A stretch of 14,704 nt of DNA, from NCBI GenBank assembly GCA_002320555.1, contig DCJV01000124.1, positions 1 to 14,704 of the forward strand, given 5' to 3'. Shown piece after piece: positions 1 to 5,426 of the stretch. The position numbers and the translations under genes were made by a program. The DNA comes from Ruminococcaceae bacterium UBA1691 (lineage in GTDB: Bacteria > Bacillota > Clostridia > Oscillospirales > Acutalibacteraceae). The first letter of the stretch is position 1. Each line of letters opens with the position of its first letter. The notes beneath the pieces are model-generated. The model had not been told where the DNA came from. It did no database searches and was given only the letters and a program-made list of their open reading frames with translations.

Positions 1-30
1 CTTCCTTTTCCGGCCGAACGGAAAAGGAAG
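1..30. repeat. Perfect 12-bp inverted repeat (hairpin)
   Basis: The arms CTTCCTTTTCCG (1-12) and CGGAAAAGGAAG (19-30) pair perfectly around a 6-nt GCCGAA loop. No T-run follows on the plus strand, and the minus-strand continuation lies outside the window. It may be the end of a transcript whose gene is upstream, or a terminator for leftward transcription. Confidence 0.6.
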
Positions 31-60
31 GGCCCGCGCGGCCTGAGCACCTCCCAATTT

Positions 61-76
61 ACGAGATTGTTCTCGT
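61..76. repeat. Short perfect inverted repeat
   Basis: ACGAGA (61-66) and TCTCGT (71-76) form a 6-bp dyad with a TTGT spacer. It has no T-tail and could be an operator or a small RNA hairpin. I cannot assign a role. Confidence 0.4.
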
Positions 77-115
77 GCATTTTGATGAAACGATATTCTT
101 TTTTTAATAGGCTGG

Positions 116-148
116 GCAGGGCTGTCTCTTCGATAGCCCTGCTTTTTT
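116..148 (+). terminator. Intrinsic terminator of an upstream gene
   Basis: GCAGGGCT (116-123) pairs with AGCCCTGC (135-142), extended inward by further pairs around a short loop, and six T follow (143-148). It points rightward and probably ends a plus-strand transcript that starts before the window. It isolates the cwlJ-like operon from upstream read-through. Confidence 0.8.
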
Positions 149-210
149 ATACAAGAAGAATGGAAGCTGCTGCAGAGGCCCCCGTTTCTATGATTTCAGG
201 GCAGCGTACA

Positions 211-239
211 GCATAAACGTATGCATGTATGCATATAAA
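211..239 (+). promoter_or_regulatory. Candidate SigE-type sporulation promoter
   Basis: GCATAAA (211-217), a 14-nt spacer and CATATAAA (232-239) resemble the Bacillus SigE pattern KMATATT-N14-CATACAHT. By eye the first five of seven -35 positions and six of eight -10 positions match. In Bacillus, cwlJ and gerQ are expressed in the mother cell under SigE, which fits the genes downstream. The predicted start near 246 leaves a very short leader before the AGGAGG at 250-255. No SigA-like promoter is visible here. A tandem GTATGCAT repeat (219-234) overlaps the spacer. Confidence 0.4.
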
Positions 240-264
240 TTGCCTGTGCAGGAGGAGGGATGCC

Positions 265-705
265 ATGGCTTTTTCAGACCGCGAGCTGCTTGCCCGACTG
301 ATCCAGTGCGAAGCAGGAGGAGAGGGCGACGCGGGAATGCGGGGCGTGGCCGGTGTTGTGATGAACCGCGTCAACATACAGGGAGGGGAATACCAGCGTG
401 TTGGGCAGGGAAGCATTCGGAATATCATCTTTCAGCCCGGACAGTTCACCTGCGTTGAGGAATTTGTAGGAGGACGGCCAAATCCGCAGAATATTTATAA
501 TATGCGCCCGGAAGCGATCCACTATGAAATTGCGGACTGGGCGATTGCAGGCCAGCGGTTATACAATGTGGGCCAGGCGCTCTGGTTTTTCAATCCCTAT
601 TCCCCTTCATGCCAAACCTATTTTCCCACCAATATCGGAATTTTTGCCGCACGGATCTCTCAACATTGCTTTTATAATCCCACGGATGCCTATTTTCAGA
701 CCTGA
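265..705 (+). CDS. cwlJ: CwlJ/SleB-family spore cortex-lytic hydrolase
   Basis: This is a 146-residue cell-wall hydrolase of the SleB/CwlJ family (Hydrolase_2), which degrades spore-cortex peptidoglycan during germination. The N-terminus carries the family motif LIQCEAGGEGD (residues 12-22), and the Glu at residue 16 is the likely catalytic acid. VVMNRV, ALWFFNP and a C-terminal CFYNP follow, as in the family. The ATG at 265 is preferred over the upstream in-frame ATG at 229, because AGGAGG (250-255) lies 9 nt before it and the family domain begins right there. There is no signal peptide and no N-terminal peptidoglycan-binding domain, so it resembles CwlJ (about 140 residues, made in the mother cell) more than SleB. 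The gerQ-like gene begins 36 nt downstream, and GerQ is required for CwlJ to assemble into the coat in Bacillus. The operon context raises confidence. A vegetative SleB-like hydrolase is the alternative. Confidence 0.85.
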   Translation: MAFSDRELLARLIQCEAGGEGDAGMRGVAGVVMNRVNIQGGEYQRVGQGSIRNIIFQPGQFTCVEEFVGGRPNPQNIYNMRPEAIHYEIADWAIAGQRLYNVGQALWFFNPYSPSCQTYFPTNIGIFAARISQHCFYNPTDAYFQT

Positions 706-741
706 CGAATTGCCCCTAATCATGATCGAAGGAGTGTTAGA

Positions 742-1200
742 ATGGACGGTAACAACAACACGTTCGCGCAGACCGGCAATAACAACGGCCTCAATCTTGA
801 TCCGGCCGAGGAGGCGGGACTTACGCAGGAGCAGATTGAGAGCCCACAGTCCGGGCGCGAATACTACCTTGATTCGCTCGCCGCAATCCTGCAGGAAAAT
901 ATCGGCCAGCCGGTCACCTGCGAATTTCTTATCGGTACCAATAACATCGTCCGGCGCGACGGTATACTCTATTCTGCCGGTGTGAATTTTATCACGCTGT
1001 ATCAGCCCAATGAGGGGCGTTACGTCGTAGGCGATGTTTACTCGCTGAAATTTATCACCTTTTATGAGCCACGGGGCCGGAATACAACGATGAGCTTTAA
1101 CAATCAGGGCAGGCCGTCGATGTCCTCTGGAAATGCCATGCAGAATAATATGGCAGGCTCTTATCCCAATATGGCTTCCAATAGACGCGGAAACTTCTAA
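742..1200 (+). CDS. gerQ: GerQ-like spore coat protein (copy 1)
   Basis: This 152-residue protein has an Asn-rich N-terminus, a conserved central domain (about residues 41-110) and an Asn/Met/Ser-rich tail. The central domain follows the GerQ pattern: YYLDSLAAILQENIGQPVTC at the front, then LIGTN, a DG.L...G hairpin, a Tyr/Leu strand region and VYSLKFITFYEP at the end. GerQ is a coat protein needed for CwlJ localisation in Bacillus, and the adjacent cwlJ-like gene supports the same role here. AAGGAG at 729-734 lies 7 nt before the ATG. The gene is in the same operon as the hydrolase and is closed by the terminator at 1233-1270. Only one lysine is present (in SLKF), unlike Bacillus GerQ, whose N-terminal lysines are cross-linked by transglutaminase. 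A second homologue is encoded on the minus strand at 11424-11921. Confidence 0.85.
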   Translation: MDGNNNTFAQTGNNNGLNLDPAEEAGLTQEQIESPQSGREYYLDSLAAILQENIGQPVTCEFLIGTNNIVRRDGILYSAGVNFITLYQPNEGRYVVGDVYSLKFITFYEPRGRNTTMSFNNQGRPSMSSGNAMQNNMAGSYPNMASNRRGNF

Positions 1201-1232
1201 TTCCTCGCCGTACTGCAAAATGATCGGAATAC

Positions 1233-1270
1233 ATCCGCTCCGCCTATTTTCAGGCTGAGCGGATTTTTTT
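1233..1270 (+). terminator. Intrinsic terminator after gerQ-like gene
   Basis: ATCCGCTC (1233-1240) pairs with GAGCGGAT (1257-1264). An inner GCCT/AGGC stem surrounds an ATTTTC loop, and the T-run extends to 1270. It closes the germination operon just before the next promoter. Confidence 0.9.
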
Positions 1271-1280
1271 GTATTCCTAC

Positions 1281-1308
1281 TTGACATTTCAAGCATATTG
1301 TATATACT
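1281..1308 (+). promoter_or_regulatory. SigA-type promoter of the GntR/ABC operon
   Basis: A consensus TTGACA (1281-1286), a 16-nt spacer and TATACT (1303-1308) precede the regulator gene. The transcription start is expected near 1315, giving a leader of about 27 nt. The -10 box lies inside a palindrome (1300-1318), so the promoter is probably repressible. Confidence 0.8.
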
Positions 1309-1318
1309 TAATATATAC
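1300..1318. promoter_or_regulatory. Palindromic operator, likely for the GntR/YtrA regulator
   Basis: GTATATA-CTTAA-TATATAC is a perfect 7-bp dyad with a 5-nt spacer. It covers the -10 box and the predicted start site of the downstream gntR-like gene. YtrA-subfamily regulators typically repress their own operon by binding such AT-rich dyads. The position and symmetry are seen directly; binding by this protein is inferred. Confidence 0.65.
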
Positions 1319-1341
1319 GATATAGGAGGCGGGACGATACA

Positions 1342-1713
1342 TTGGATATCCTCATCAGCAATGCGAGCGGGAAGCCGATCTATGATCAGATCGCCACACA
1401 AATCAAAAATATGATCATCAGCGGCCAGCTCGCGCAGGGGGACAGCCTCCCGTCCATGCGCCTGCTCGCGCAGGAGCTGCGCATCAGCGTCATCACGACC
1501 AAACGCGCGTATGAGGAGCTGGAGCGCGATGGCTTTATCGAATCGTTCCCAGGAAAGGGAAGCTATGTTGCGCGCAGGAATATGGAATTTATCCGGGAGG
1601 AACAATTGAAAAAGGTGGAATACTATCTGCAGCAGGCGGTTGAGCTGGCGCAGAGCAGCGGGATTACCATGGAGGAGCTGCTGGAGCTCATCCGGCTGCA
1701 ATACGGGGATTAA
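1342..1713 (+). CDS. GntR-family (YtrA-type) transcriptional regulator
   Basis: A 123-residue repressor with an N-terminal GntR winged helix-turn-helix (about residues 10-78), including IYDQIATQIKNMIISGQL, LPSMRLLAQEL and the wing GKGSYV. The C-terminal part is a short helical segment of about 45 residues, with no large effector domain, which is the hallmark of the YtrA subfamily. The start is a TTG, with AGGAGG (1324-1329) 12 nt upstream; no ATG fits better. The ATPase and permease genes follow closely, a standard YtrA-type arrangement. The dyad over the promoter suggests autoregulation. In related systems the trigger is often cell-envelope stress or a peptide antibiotic, but no trigger can be read from the sequence here. 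Confidence 0.92.
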   Translation: MDILISNASGKPIYDQIATQIKNMIISGQLAQGDSLPSMRLLAQELRISVITTKRAYEELERDGFIESFPGKGSYVARRNMEFIREEQLKKVEYYLQQAVELAQSSGITMEELLELIRLQYGD

Positions 1714-1754
1714 TAGCCTGCATATTTTTCACACAGAAAGGAATGGTTACATTG

Positions 1755-2615
1755 ATGAATGACAGCATCCGGGTTTCGAATCTTTGCAAGAACTACGGTA
1801 CCTTTCAGCTCAAAGATGTTAGCTTTACCCTGCCACAGGGCTGCATCATGGGCCTTATCGGCGAAAACGGCGCAGGCAAAAGCACCACGCTTAAGCTGCT
1901 TCTGAACCTGATCCATAAGGATGGCGGAGAAATTTCGATCTTCGGCCTGGATCCGGTGAAGCAAGAGCAGAAAATCAAGGAGCAGATCGGCGTCGTCTTT
2001 GACGAGAATTTTTTTCACGACGTCCTGCGCGCGAAGGATATTCCGTCTGTGATGCGCCCGGTTTACGCCAATTGGGATGATCGGCTGTTCGATTCGCTCT
2101 GTACGCGGTTTCAACTGCCAGGCGGAAAGAAGATCAAGGAGTATTCCCGGGGCATGAAGATGAAGTTGTCCATAGCGGCTGCTTTGGCGCATCACCCACG
2201 CCTTCTGCTGCTCGATGAGGCGACGAGCGGGCTCGACCCGGTTGTGCGCAATGAGATTCTCGATCTATTCCAGGAATTCATCCAGGATGAGCGCAATTCC
2301 ATTCTGCTCTCCTCCCATATCACCAGCGATCTGGAGCGCGTAGCGGACTATATCACGTTTATCCATCAGGGGCGGATCCTTGCGAGCGAATCGAAGGACG
2401 ACCTTCTACTTTCCCACCGGATTCTGCGCTGCGGGGCAGACCGCTTCGCCTTCATCGACAAAAGCGGCGTGATCGGCTCGCGCAAAAGCGGGGTCGGGGT
2501 GGAGGCCCTGGTAAAGCCGGATTCCGCGCAACCGCACGCCTATGATGGTTGTGTGCTCGATCCGGCGACGCTGGAGGATATCATGCTGTTTTATGTAAAG
2601 GGGGATGCACAATGA
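1755..2615 (+). CDS. ABC transporter ATP-binding protein
   Basis: A 286-residue cytoplasmic ATPase that powers the adjacent ABC-2 permease. The Walker A motif GENGAGKST is at residues 36-44, Walker B with the catalytic Glu (LLLLDEA) at 150-156, the D-loop SGLD next to it, and the H-loop His at 188. The signature motif is divergent: YSRGMKMKL (130-138) replaces LSGGQ, as is common in this regulator-linked family. A C-terminal extension of about 75 residues is typical of YtrB/BcrA-like ATPases. The start is uncertain. AAAGGA at 1737-1742 abuts an ATG at 1743 but is well spaced for the TTG at 1752 or the ATG at 1755; I use 1755. The stop overlaps the permease start by 4 nt. The substrate cannot be predicted. 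Confidence 0.92.
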   Translation: MNDSIRVSNLCKNYGTFQLKDVSFTLPQGCIMGLIGENGAGKSTTLKLLLNLIHKDGGEISIFGLDPVKQEQKIKEQIGVVFDENFFHDVLRAKDIPSVMRPVYANWDDRLFDSLCTRFQLPGGKKIKEYSRGMKMKLSIAAALAHHPRLLLLDEATSGLDPVVRNEILDLFQEFIQDERNSILLSSHITSDLERVADYITFIHQGRILASESKDDLLLSHRILRCGADRFAFIDKSGVIGSRKSGVGVEALVKPDSAQPHAYDGCVLDPATLEDIMLFYVKGDAQ

Positions 2616-3238
2616 AAGGCTTATTGATCAAAGATTTTCTGCTGCTTCGTTCTTATTTTAAGACGATTGGCCTCTTGCTCGTTCTGTTCTTTTTCTGTTC
2701 CCTACCGACAGGCCCCGCATTCTTCTCCGGCATCGTTTTAATTGAGGCTGTCATGCTGGCGGTGAGCACTTTCTCCTATGACGATATGGCAAAATGGAAT
2801 ACGTATATGCTGTCTATGCCAGTTTCCAGAAAGACCGCCGTGCAGGAAAAATATGTGCTGTCCTTTCTGCTGAGCCTGATTGGGATCGTCTTGGCCACGG
2901 CTGCGGGCATTCTGGTAGGCGTTATTCAGGGAAACCTGGATATCAGGCTGATTCTGGGGACGGTCGGCGGCTGCCTAGTGGCGGCGTTCCTGTATGTTTC
3001 TGTTATGATCCCTCTGACCTATCGCTTCGGTGCTGAGAAAATGCGTATGATGCTGATTTTGGTTTTCGTTGTACTGTTTGCAGTCCTATTTGGCGGATAT
3101 ACGCTACTGAAAAAAACGGCTCCGGGCGCTTTTAATACGCTTGCGCAGCTTTGGCCACTTTATCTGCTTTTGGCCATTGCAGCAGTGGCAGCGTCCTATC
3201 TGATCTCGGTTCGTATTTTTGAAAAGAAGGAAATCTAA
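2612..3238 (+). CDS. ABC-2 type transporter permease
   Basis: A 208-residue membrane protein with about six hydrophobic segments, near residues 18-31, 37-52, 82-104, 113-136, 145-163 and 181-201. Between the second and third segments, FSYDDMAKWNTYMLSMPVSR (54-73), followed by a KY pair at 80-81, matches the conserved region of the ABC2_membrane_5 family of regulator-linked permeases. The ATG sits in an ATGA overlap with the ATPase stop, so the two are translationally coupled and should form one transporter. The operon ends at a strong terminator. The cargo is unknown; export of, or resistance to, a membrane-active compound is plausible from the family. Confidence 0.88.
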   Translation: MKGLLIKDFLLLRSYFKTIGLLLVLFFFCSLPTGPAFFSGIVLIEAVMLAVSTFSYDDMAKWNTYMLSMPVSRKTAVQEKYVLSFLLSLIGIVLATAAGILVGVIQGNLDIRLILGTVGGCLVAAFLYVSVMIPLTYRFGAEKMRMMLILVFVVLFAVLFGGYTLLKKTAPGAFNTLAQLWPLYLLLAIAAVAASYLISVRIFEKKEI

Positions 3239-3248
3239 CAAAGACAAA

Positions 3249-3282
3249 CAAAATGGGCGCCGGTTTTCCGGCGCCCATTTTG
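3249..3282. terminator. Strong intrinsic terminator after the ABC operon
   Basis: A perfect 15-bp stem has arms 3249-3263 and 3268-3282 closed by a TTTT loop. The GC core is GGGCGCCGG and its complement, flanked by A- and T-tracts. The symmetric A/T flanks mean it could work on both strands. Confidence 0.92.
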
Positions 3283-3331
3283 CAAAATGAGGGAAAAAAG
3301 GAGAGAAAAATGAAAAAGTAGAAAAATATAG

Positions 3332-3390
3332 GAACCCTCTTGCGAGGGGATCTTAGGCCGTAAGCTCTCTTTCGTTTAGCTTGGTTTTAG
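3332..3390. other. Unassigned structured intergenic element
   Basis: In the 316-nt gene-free gap 3239-3554, a GC-rich island sits in AT-rich DNA. It holds CCCTC-TTGC-GAGGG (3335-3348), then CTTA/TAAG (3352-3355 and 3361-3364), then AAGCT/AGCTT (3362-3366 and 3378-3382). On the minus strand the first loop reads GCAA, a GNRA-type tetraloop, so a minus-strand RNA is possible. I do not recognise a known riboswitch or RNA family and see no convincing promoter directing transcription across it. Confidence 0.3.
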
Positions 3391-3448
3391 TATATCTGCA
3401 AAATGTTACAAATGTATGTTCAAAAATAAAAGATTGTGAGAAATGCAA

Positions 3449-3468
3449 ATGACGAAAGTATGACGAAA
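3449..3468. repeat. Helically phased direct repeat upstream of the DUF1858 promoter
   Basis: ATGACGAAA occurs at 3449-3457 and again at 3460-3468, a period of 11 bp, close to one DNA turn. It lies about 60-80 bp before the predicted transcription start, where an activator could bind. The repeat is seen directly; the function is inferred. Confidence 0.4.
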
Positions 3469-3493
3469 TCGAAAAACAGGAAAATAGAATGTA

Positions 3494-3522
3494 TTGCATT
3501 TGGCGTGCCGAGGGATTATAAT
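3494..3522 (+). promoter_or_regulatory. SigA-type promoter of the DUF1858 gene
   Basis: TTGCAT (3494-3499), a 17-nt spacer and a perfect TATAAT (3517-3522). The expected start is near 3529, giving a short leader that contains AGGAGG at 3541-3546. Confidence 0.85.
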
Positions 3523-3554
3523 AGAAACAGTACGTAAATAAGGAGGAATTCCAA

Positions 3555-3761
3555 ATGGCTCAGATCGATAAAAATATGACCGTCGGCGATATCCTTGATA
3601 TTGACCGCGAGACGGCGGTTTATTTTCTGAATATGGGCATGCATTGCCTTGGCTGCCCCGCTTCCCGCGGCGAGACCGTTGAGCAGGCCTGCATGGTGCA
3701 TGGTGTGGATGCCGACGCGCTGGTCAAGGAGATCAATGCATACCTTGCCGACAAGGAATAA
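3555..3761 (+). CDS. DUF1858 small CxxC protein (hybrid-cluster-protein-associated type)
   Basis: This 68-residue protein matches the DUF1858 pattern, also known as the hybrid-cluster-protein-associated redox disulfide domain. It has an N-terminal MTVGDILDIDRETAVYFLNM helix region (residues 8-27), the central CLGC motif (Cys31 and Cys34), a third Cys at 46, and a C-terminal VDADALVKEINAYL helix. It has no signal or membrane segment and is cytosolic. The CxxC may act as a redox disulfide or bind metal or an Fe-S cluster; the biochemical role of the family is poorly defined. AGGAGG lies 8 nt before the ATG. It forms a single-gene unit with its own consensus promoter and terminator, so it is likely well expressed. 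No hybrid cluster protein gene is visible in this window. Confidence 0.85.
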   Translation: MAQIDKNMTVGDILDIDRETAVYFLNMGMHCLGCPASRGETVEQACMVHGVDADALVKEINAYLADKE

Positions 3762-3775
3762 AAGGCAAAGACTTT

Positions 3776-3805
3776 AAACCGCTCGACATTTGCCGGGCGG
3801 TTTTT
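3776..3805 (+). terminator. Intrinsic terminator after DUF1858 gene
   Basis: A 10-bp stem pairs AAACCGCTCG (3776-3785) with CGGGCGGTTT (3794-3803), with one G-T pair and an 8-nt loop. A T-run continues to 3805. No separate promoter for the downstream trmK gene is obvious, so some read-through may supply it. Confidence 0.88.
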
Positions 3806-3874
3806 CCTTGTAACGGGATTTTTCGGCGTCCGGGCGGATGCGGCCGTTGGACGCGATATGAGGAGGCAATCCCA

Positions 3875-4591
3875 ATGAATGGAATTTCCCTTTGCCCCCG
3901 CCTGCAGATGGCGGCGGATTTTGTGCGCGCGGGCGTATCGGTTGCCGATATCGGCACGGACCACGCCTATCTGCCCGCCTATCTCGTCATGACGGGGAAG
4001 TGCCGCCGCGCGACCGCCTCGGATTTACGCGCACAGCCGCTGGAAAACGCGAAGCAGACCATTCGGCGGTATCATCTGGAAGGGCGGATCACAACCTGCC
4101 TGTCGGATGGGCTCGATGCGATCGATCCAGGCGAGGCGGAGGATATTGTGCTCGCCGGCATGGGCGGCGAGCTGATCGCCTCCCTGCTTGCGCGCACGCC
4201 CTGGCTGCGGGATGAGCAAAAACAGCTGATCCTCCAGCCGATGACGCATGCGGAGGATGTGCGGCGTTTTTTATATAAGAACGGCTTCGCCATCTTAGCG
4301 GAAAACGCGGTGCGGGAGGATGAACATCTCTATATCGCTCTGTGCGCGCGGTATACGGGTGAAACAACGGCCTGTTCGCCCGGGCTGCCCTATCTGGGGC
4401 GGCTCCCCGCATGCGGCGGCGAAGCTGCCATGTGTTTTTTGGAAAAGCAGCGGCAGCGCCTTGCGGTTCGCGCGCAGGCGCTGCGCCGCGCAAACCGGGA
4501 GCCGGAGGAGTGCGCGCGGCTGGAGGCCGCAGCCGTGGAACTGTCTGCGGCGCTGGAAAGCATGCATAAAAGGCAGGAGGATGTAAAATGA
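3875..4591 (+). CDS. trmK: tRNA (adenine22-N1)-methyltransferase TrmK
   Basis: A 238-residue cytosolic SAM-dependent methyltransferase that makes m1A22 in tRNA. The class I SAM motif is VADIGTDHAYLP (residues 23-34), with the SD at 49-50 closing the adenosine pocket. The family-specific DIVLAGMGGELI (90-101) and LILQPMTHAEDVRRFL (118-133) follow, then a helical C-terminal region. Length matches the family. AGGAGG at 3861-3866 sits 8 nt before the ATG. The stop overlaps the next start in ATGA, so this gene and the NIF3-family gene are coupled, the same order as yqfN-yqfO in Bacillus subtilis. This conserved neighbourhood supports the assignment. A 29-nt imperfect stem (3826-3854, GCGTCC/GGACGC ends) lies in the leader. 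Confidence 0.93.
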   Translation: MNGISLCPRLQMAADFVRAGVSVADIGTDHAYLPAYLVMTGKCRRATASDLRAQPLENAKQTIRRYHLEGRITTCLSDGLDAIDPGEAEDIVLAGMGGELIASLLARTPWLRDEQKQLILQPMTHAEDVRRFLYKNGFAILAENAVREDEHLYIALCARYTGETTACSPGLPYLGRLPACGGEAAMCFLEKQRQRLAVRAQALRRANREPEECARLEAAAVELSAALESMHKRQEDVK

Positions 4592-5358
4592 TTCGCGTGC
4601 AGGATATTTATGAATATCTCAATGAAATCGCTCCCTTTGACCGGCAGGAGAGCTGGGATAACAGCGGGCTTCTGGTGGGCGACCCGGCCCAGCAGGTGGA
4701 AACGCTCGCCGTTGCGCTCGATATTACGCCGGAAGCGGTACGCTTGGCGGAAGAGGCGGGCGCGCAGCTTTTCGTCAGCCATCATCCCGTGATTTTTCAC
4801 GCGCAGAAACGCTTCCCGTCGGGGGAGCCCGCCTATCTGCTGGCGCGTGCGGGTATGAGCGCCGTTTGCGCGCACACCTGCCTGGATGTGGCGCGGGGAG
4901 GGGTCAACGATGTGCTTGCGGAAAAGCTCGGTTTATCTGCAGTGAAGCCGGTACCCTCCGGAGAGGGGGCGCCCCTGCTTCGCATCGGCACAGTACAGCC
5001 CATGGATACGCCGACGCTTGCCGGAGAGGTAAGCCGCCGGCTGAAAGCCGCGGTACGCGTGGCTTCGGCTGATGCGGGCGGGCTTATCACACGCGTGGCG
5101 GTCTGCGGCGGCGCGGGCGCGGATCTGATGGCGCAGGCCAAGGCGGCGGGTGCGGACGCTTATGTAACCGGAGATGCAAACCATCATGAATTTCTGGACG
5201 CGCTGCAGATGGGGCTGACGCTTCTGGCCGCCGGGCATTATGAAACGGAAAATCCGGTAGTTGACGTGCTGGCACGCAGGCTTTCCTCGCGTTTTCCGGA
5301 GCTGCGCGTGGTACGCATCCCGCAGGAAAACCCGGTGGCATGGTATCAGGCTGATTGA
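4588..5358 (+). CDS. NIF3 / YqfO-family dinuclear metal-binding protein
   Basis: A 256-residue NIF3-like protein, often annotated as GTP cyclohydrolase I type 2 homologue, although its cellular role is unsettled. The hallmark residues are visible: SWDNSGLLVG (22-31), the metal ligands in SHHP (His65, His66), AHTCLD (His96, Asp100) and the C-terminal GHYETE (His217 and following Glu). The family binds two metal ions and forms a toroid. Bacillus YqfO carries an extra PII-like insert of about 110 residues; this protein lacks it and is close to the compact E. coli YbgI length. The ATG overlaps the trmK stop by 4 nt. The family assignment is firm; the reaction is not. Confidence 0.92.
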   Translation: MIRVQDIYEYLNEIAPFDRQESWDNSGLLVGDPAQQVETLAVALDITPEAVRLAEEAGAQLFVSHHPVIFHAQKRFPSGEPAYLLARAGMSAVCAHTCLDVARGGVNDVLAEKLGLSAVKPVPSGEGAPLLRIGTVQPMDTPTLAGEVSRRLKAAVRVASADAGGLITRVAVCGGAGADLMAQAKAAGADAYVTGDANHHEFLDALQMGLTLLAAGHYETENPVVDVLARRLSSRFPELRVVRIPQENPVAWYQAD

Positions 5359-5426
5359 CAAGGGGCAGTCCACCGTTTGCAAAGTCGATTTTTGAAACTG
5401 CCCGCAGGGAAAGGATGGCCATTCAT

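Noticed and set aside
607..1701. Long minus-strand open frame (364 codons) opposite cwlJ, gerQ and gntR
   Set aside because: It runs antisense through three well-supported genes, a terminator, a promoter and an operator. It has no recognisable domain, and its composition is that of a shadow of GC-rich coding DNA.
5355..5426. Longer N-terminus for RqcH starting at 5355, in overlap with the NIF3 stop
   Set aside because: The extra 24 residues do not resemble the family. The conserved MALDGIF start and the AAAGGA spacing favour 5427.
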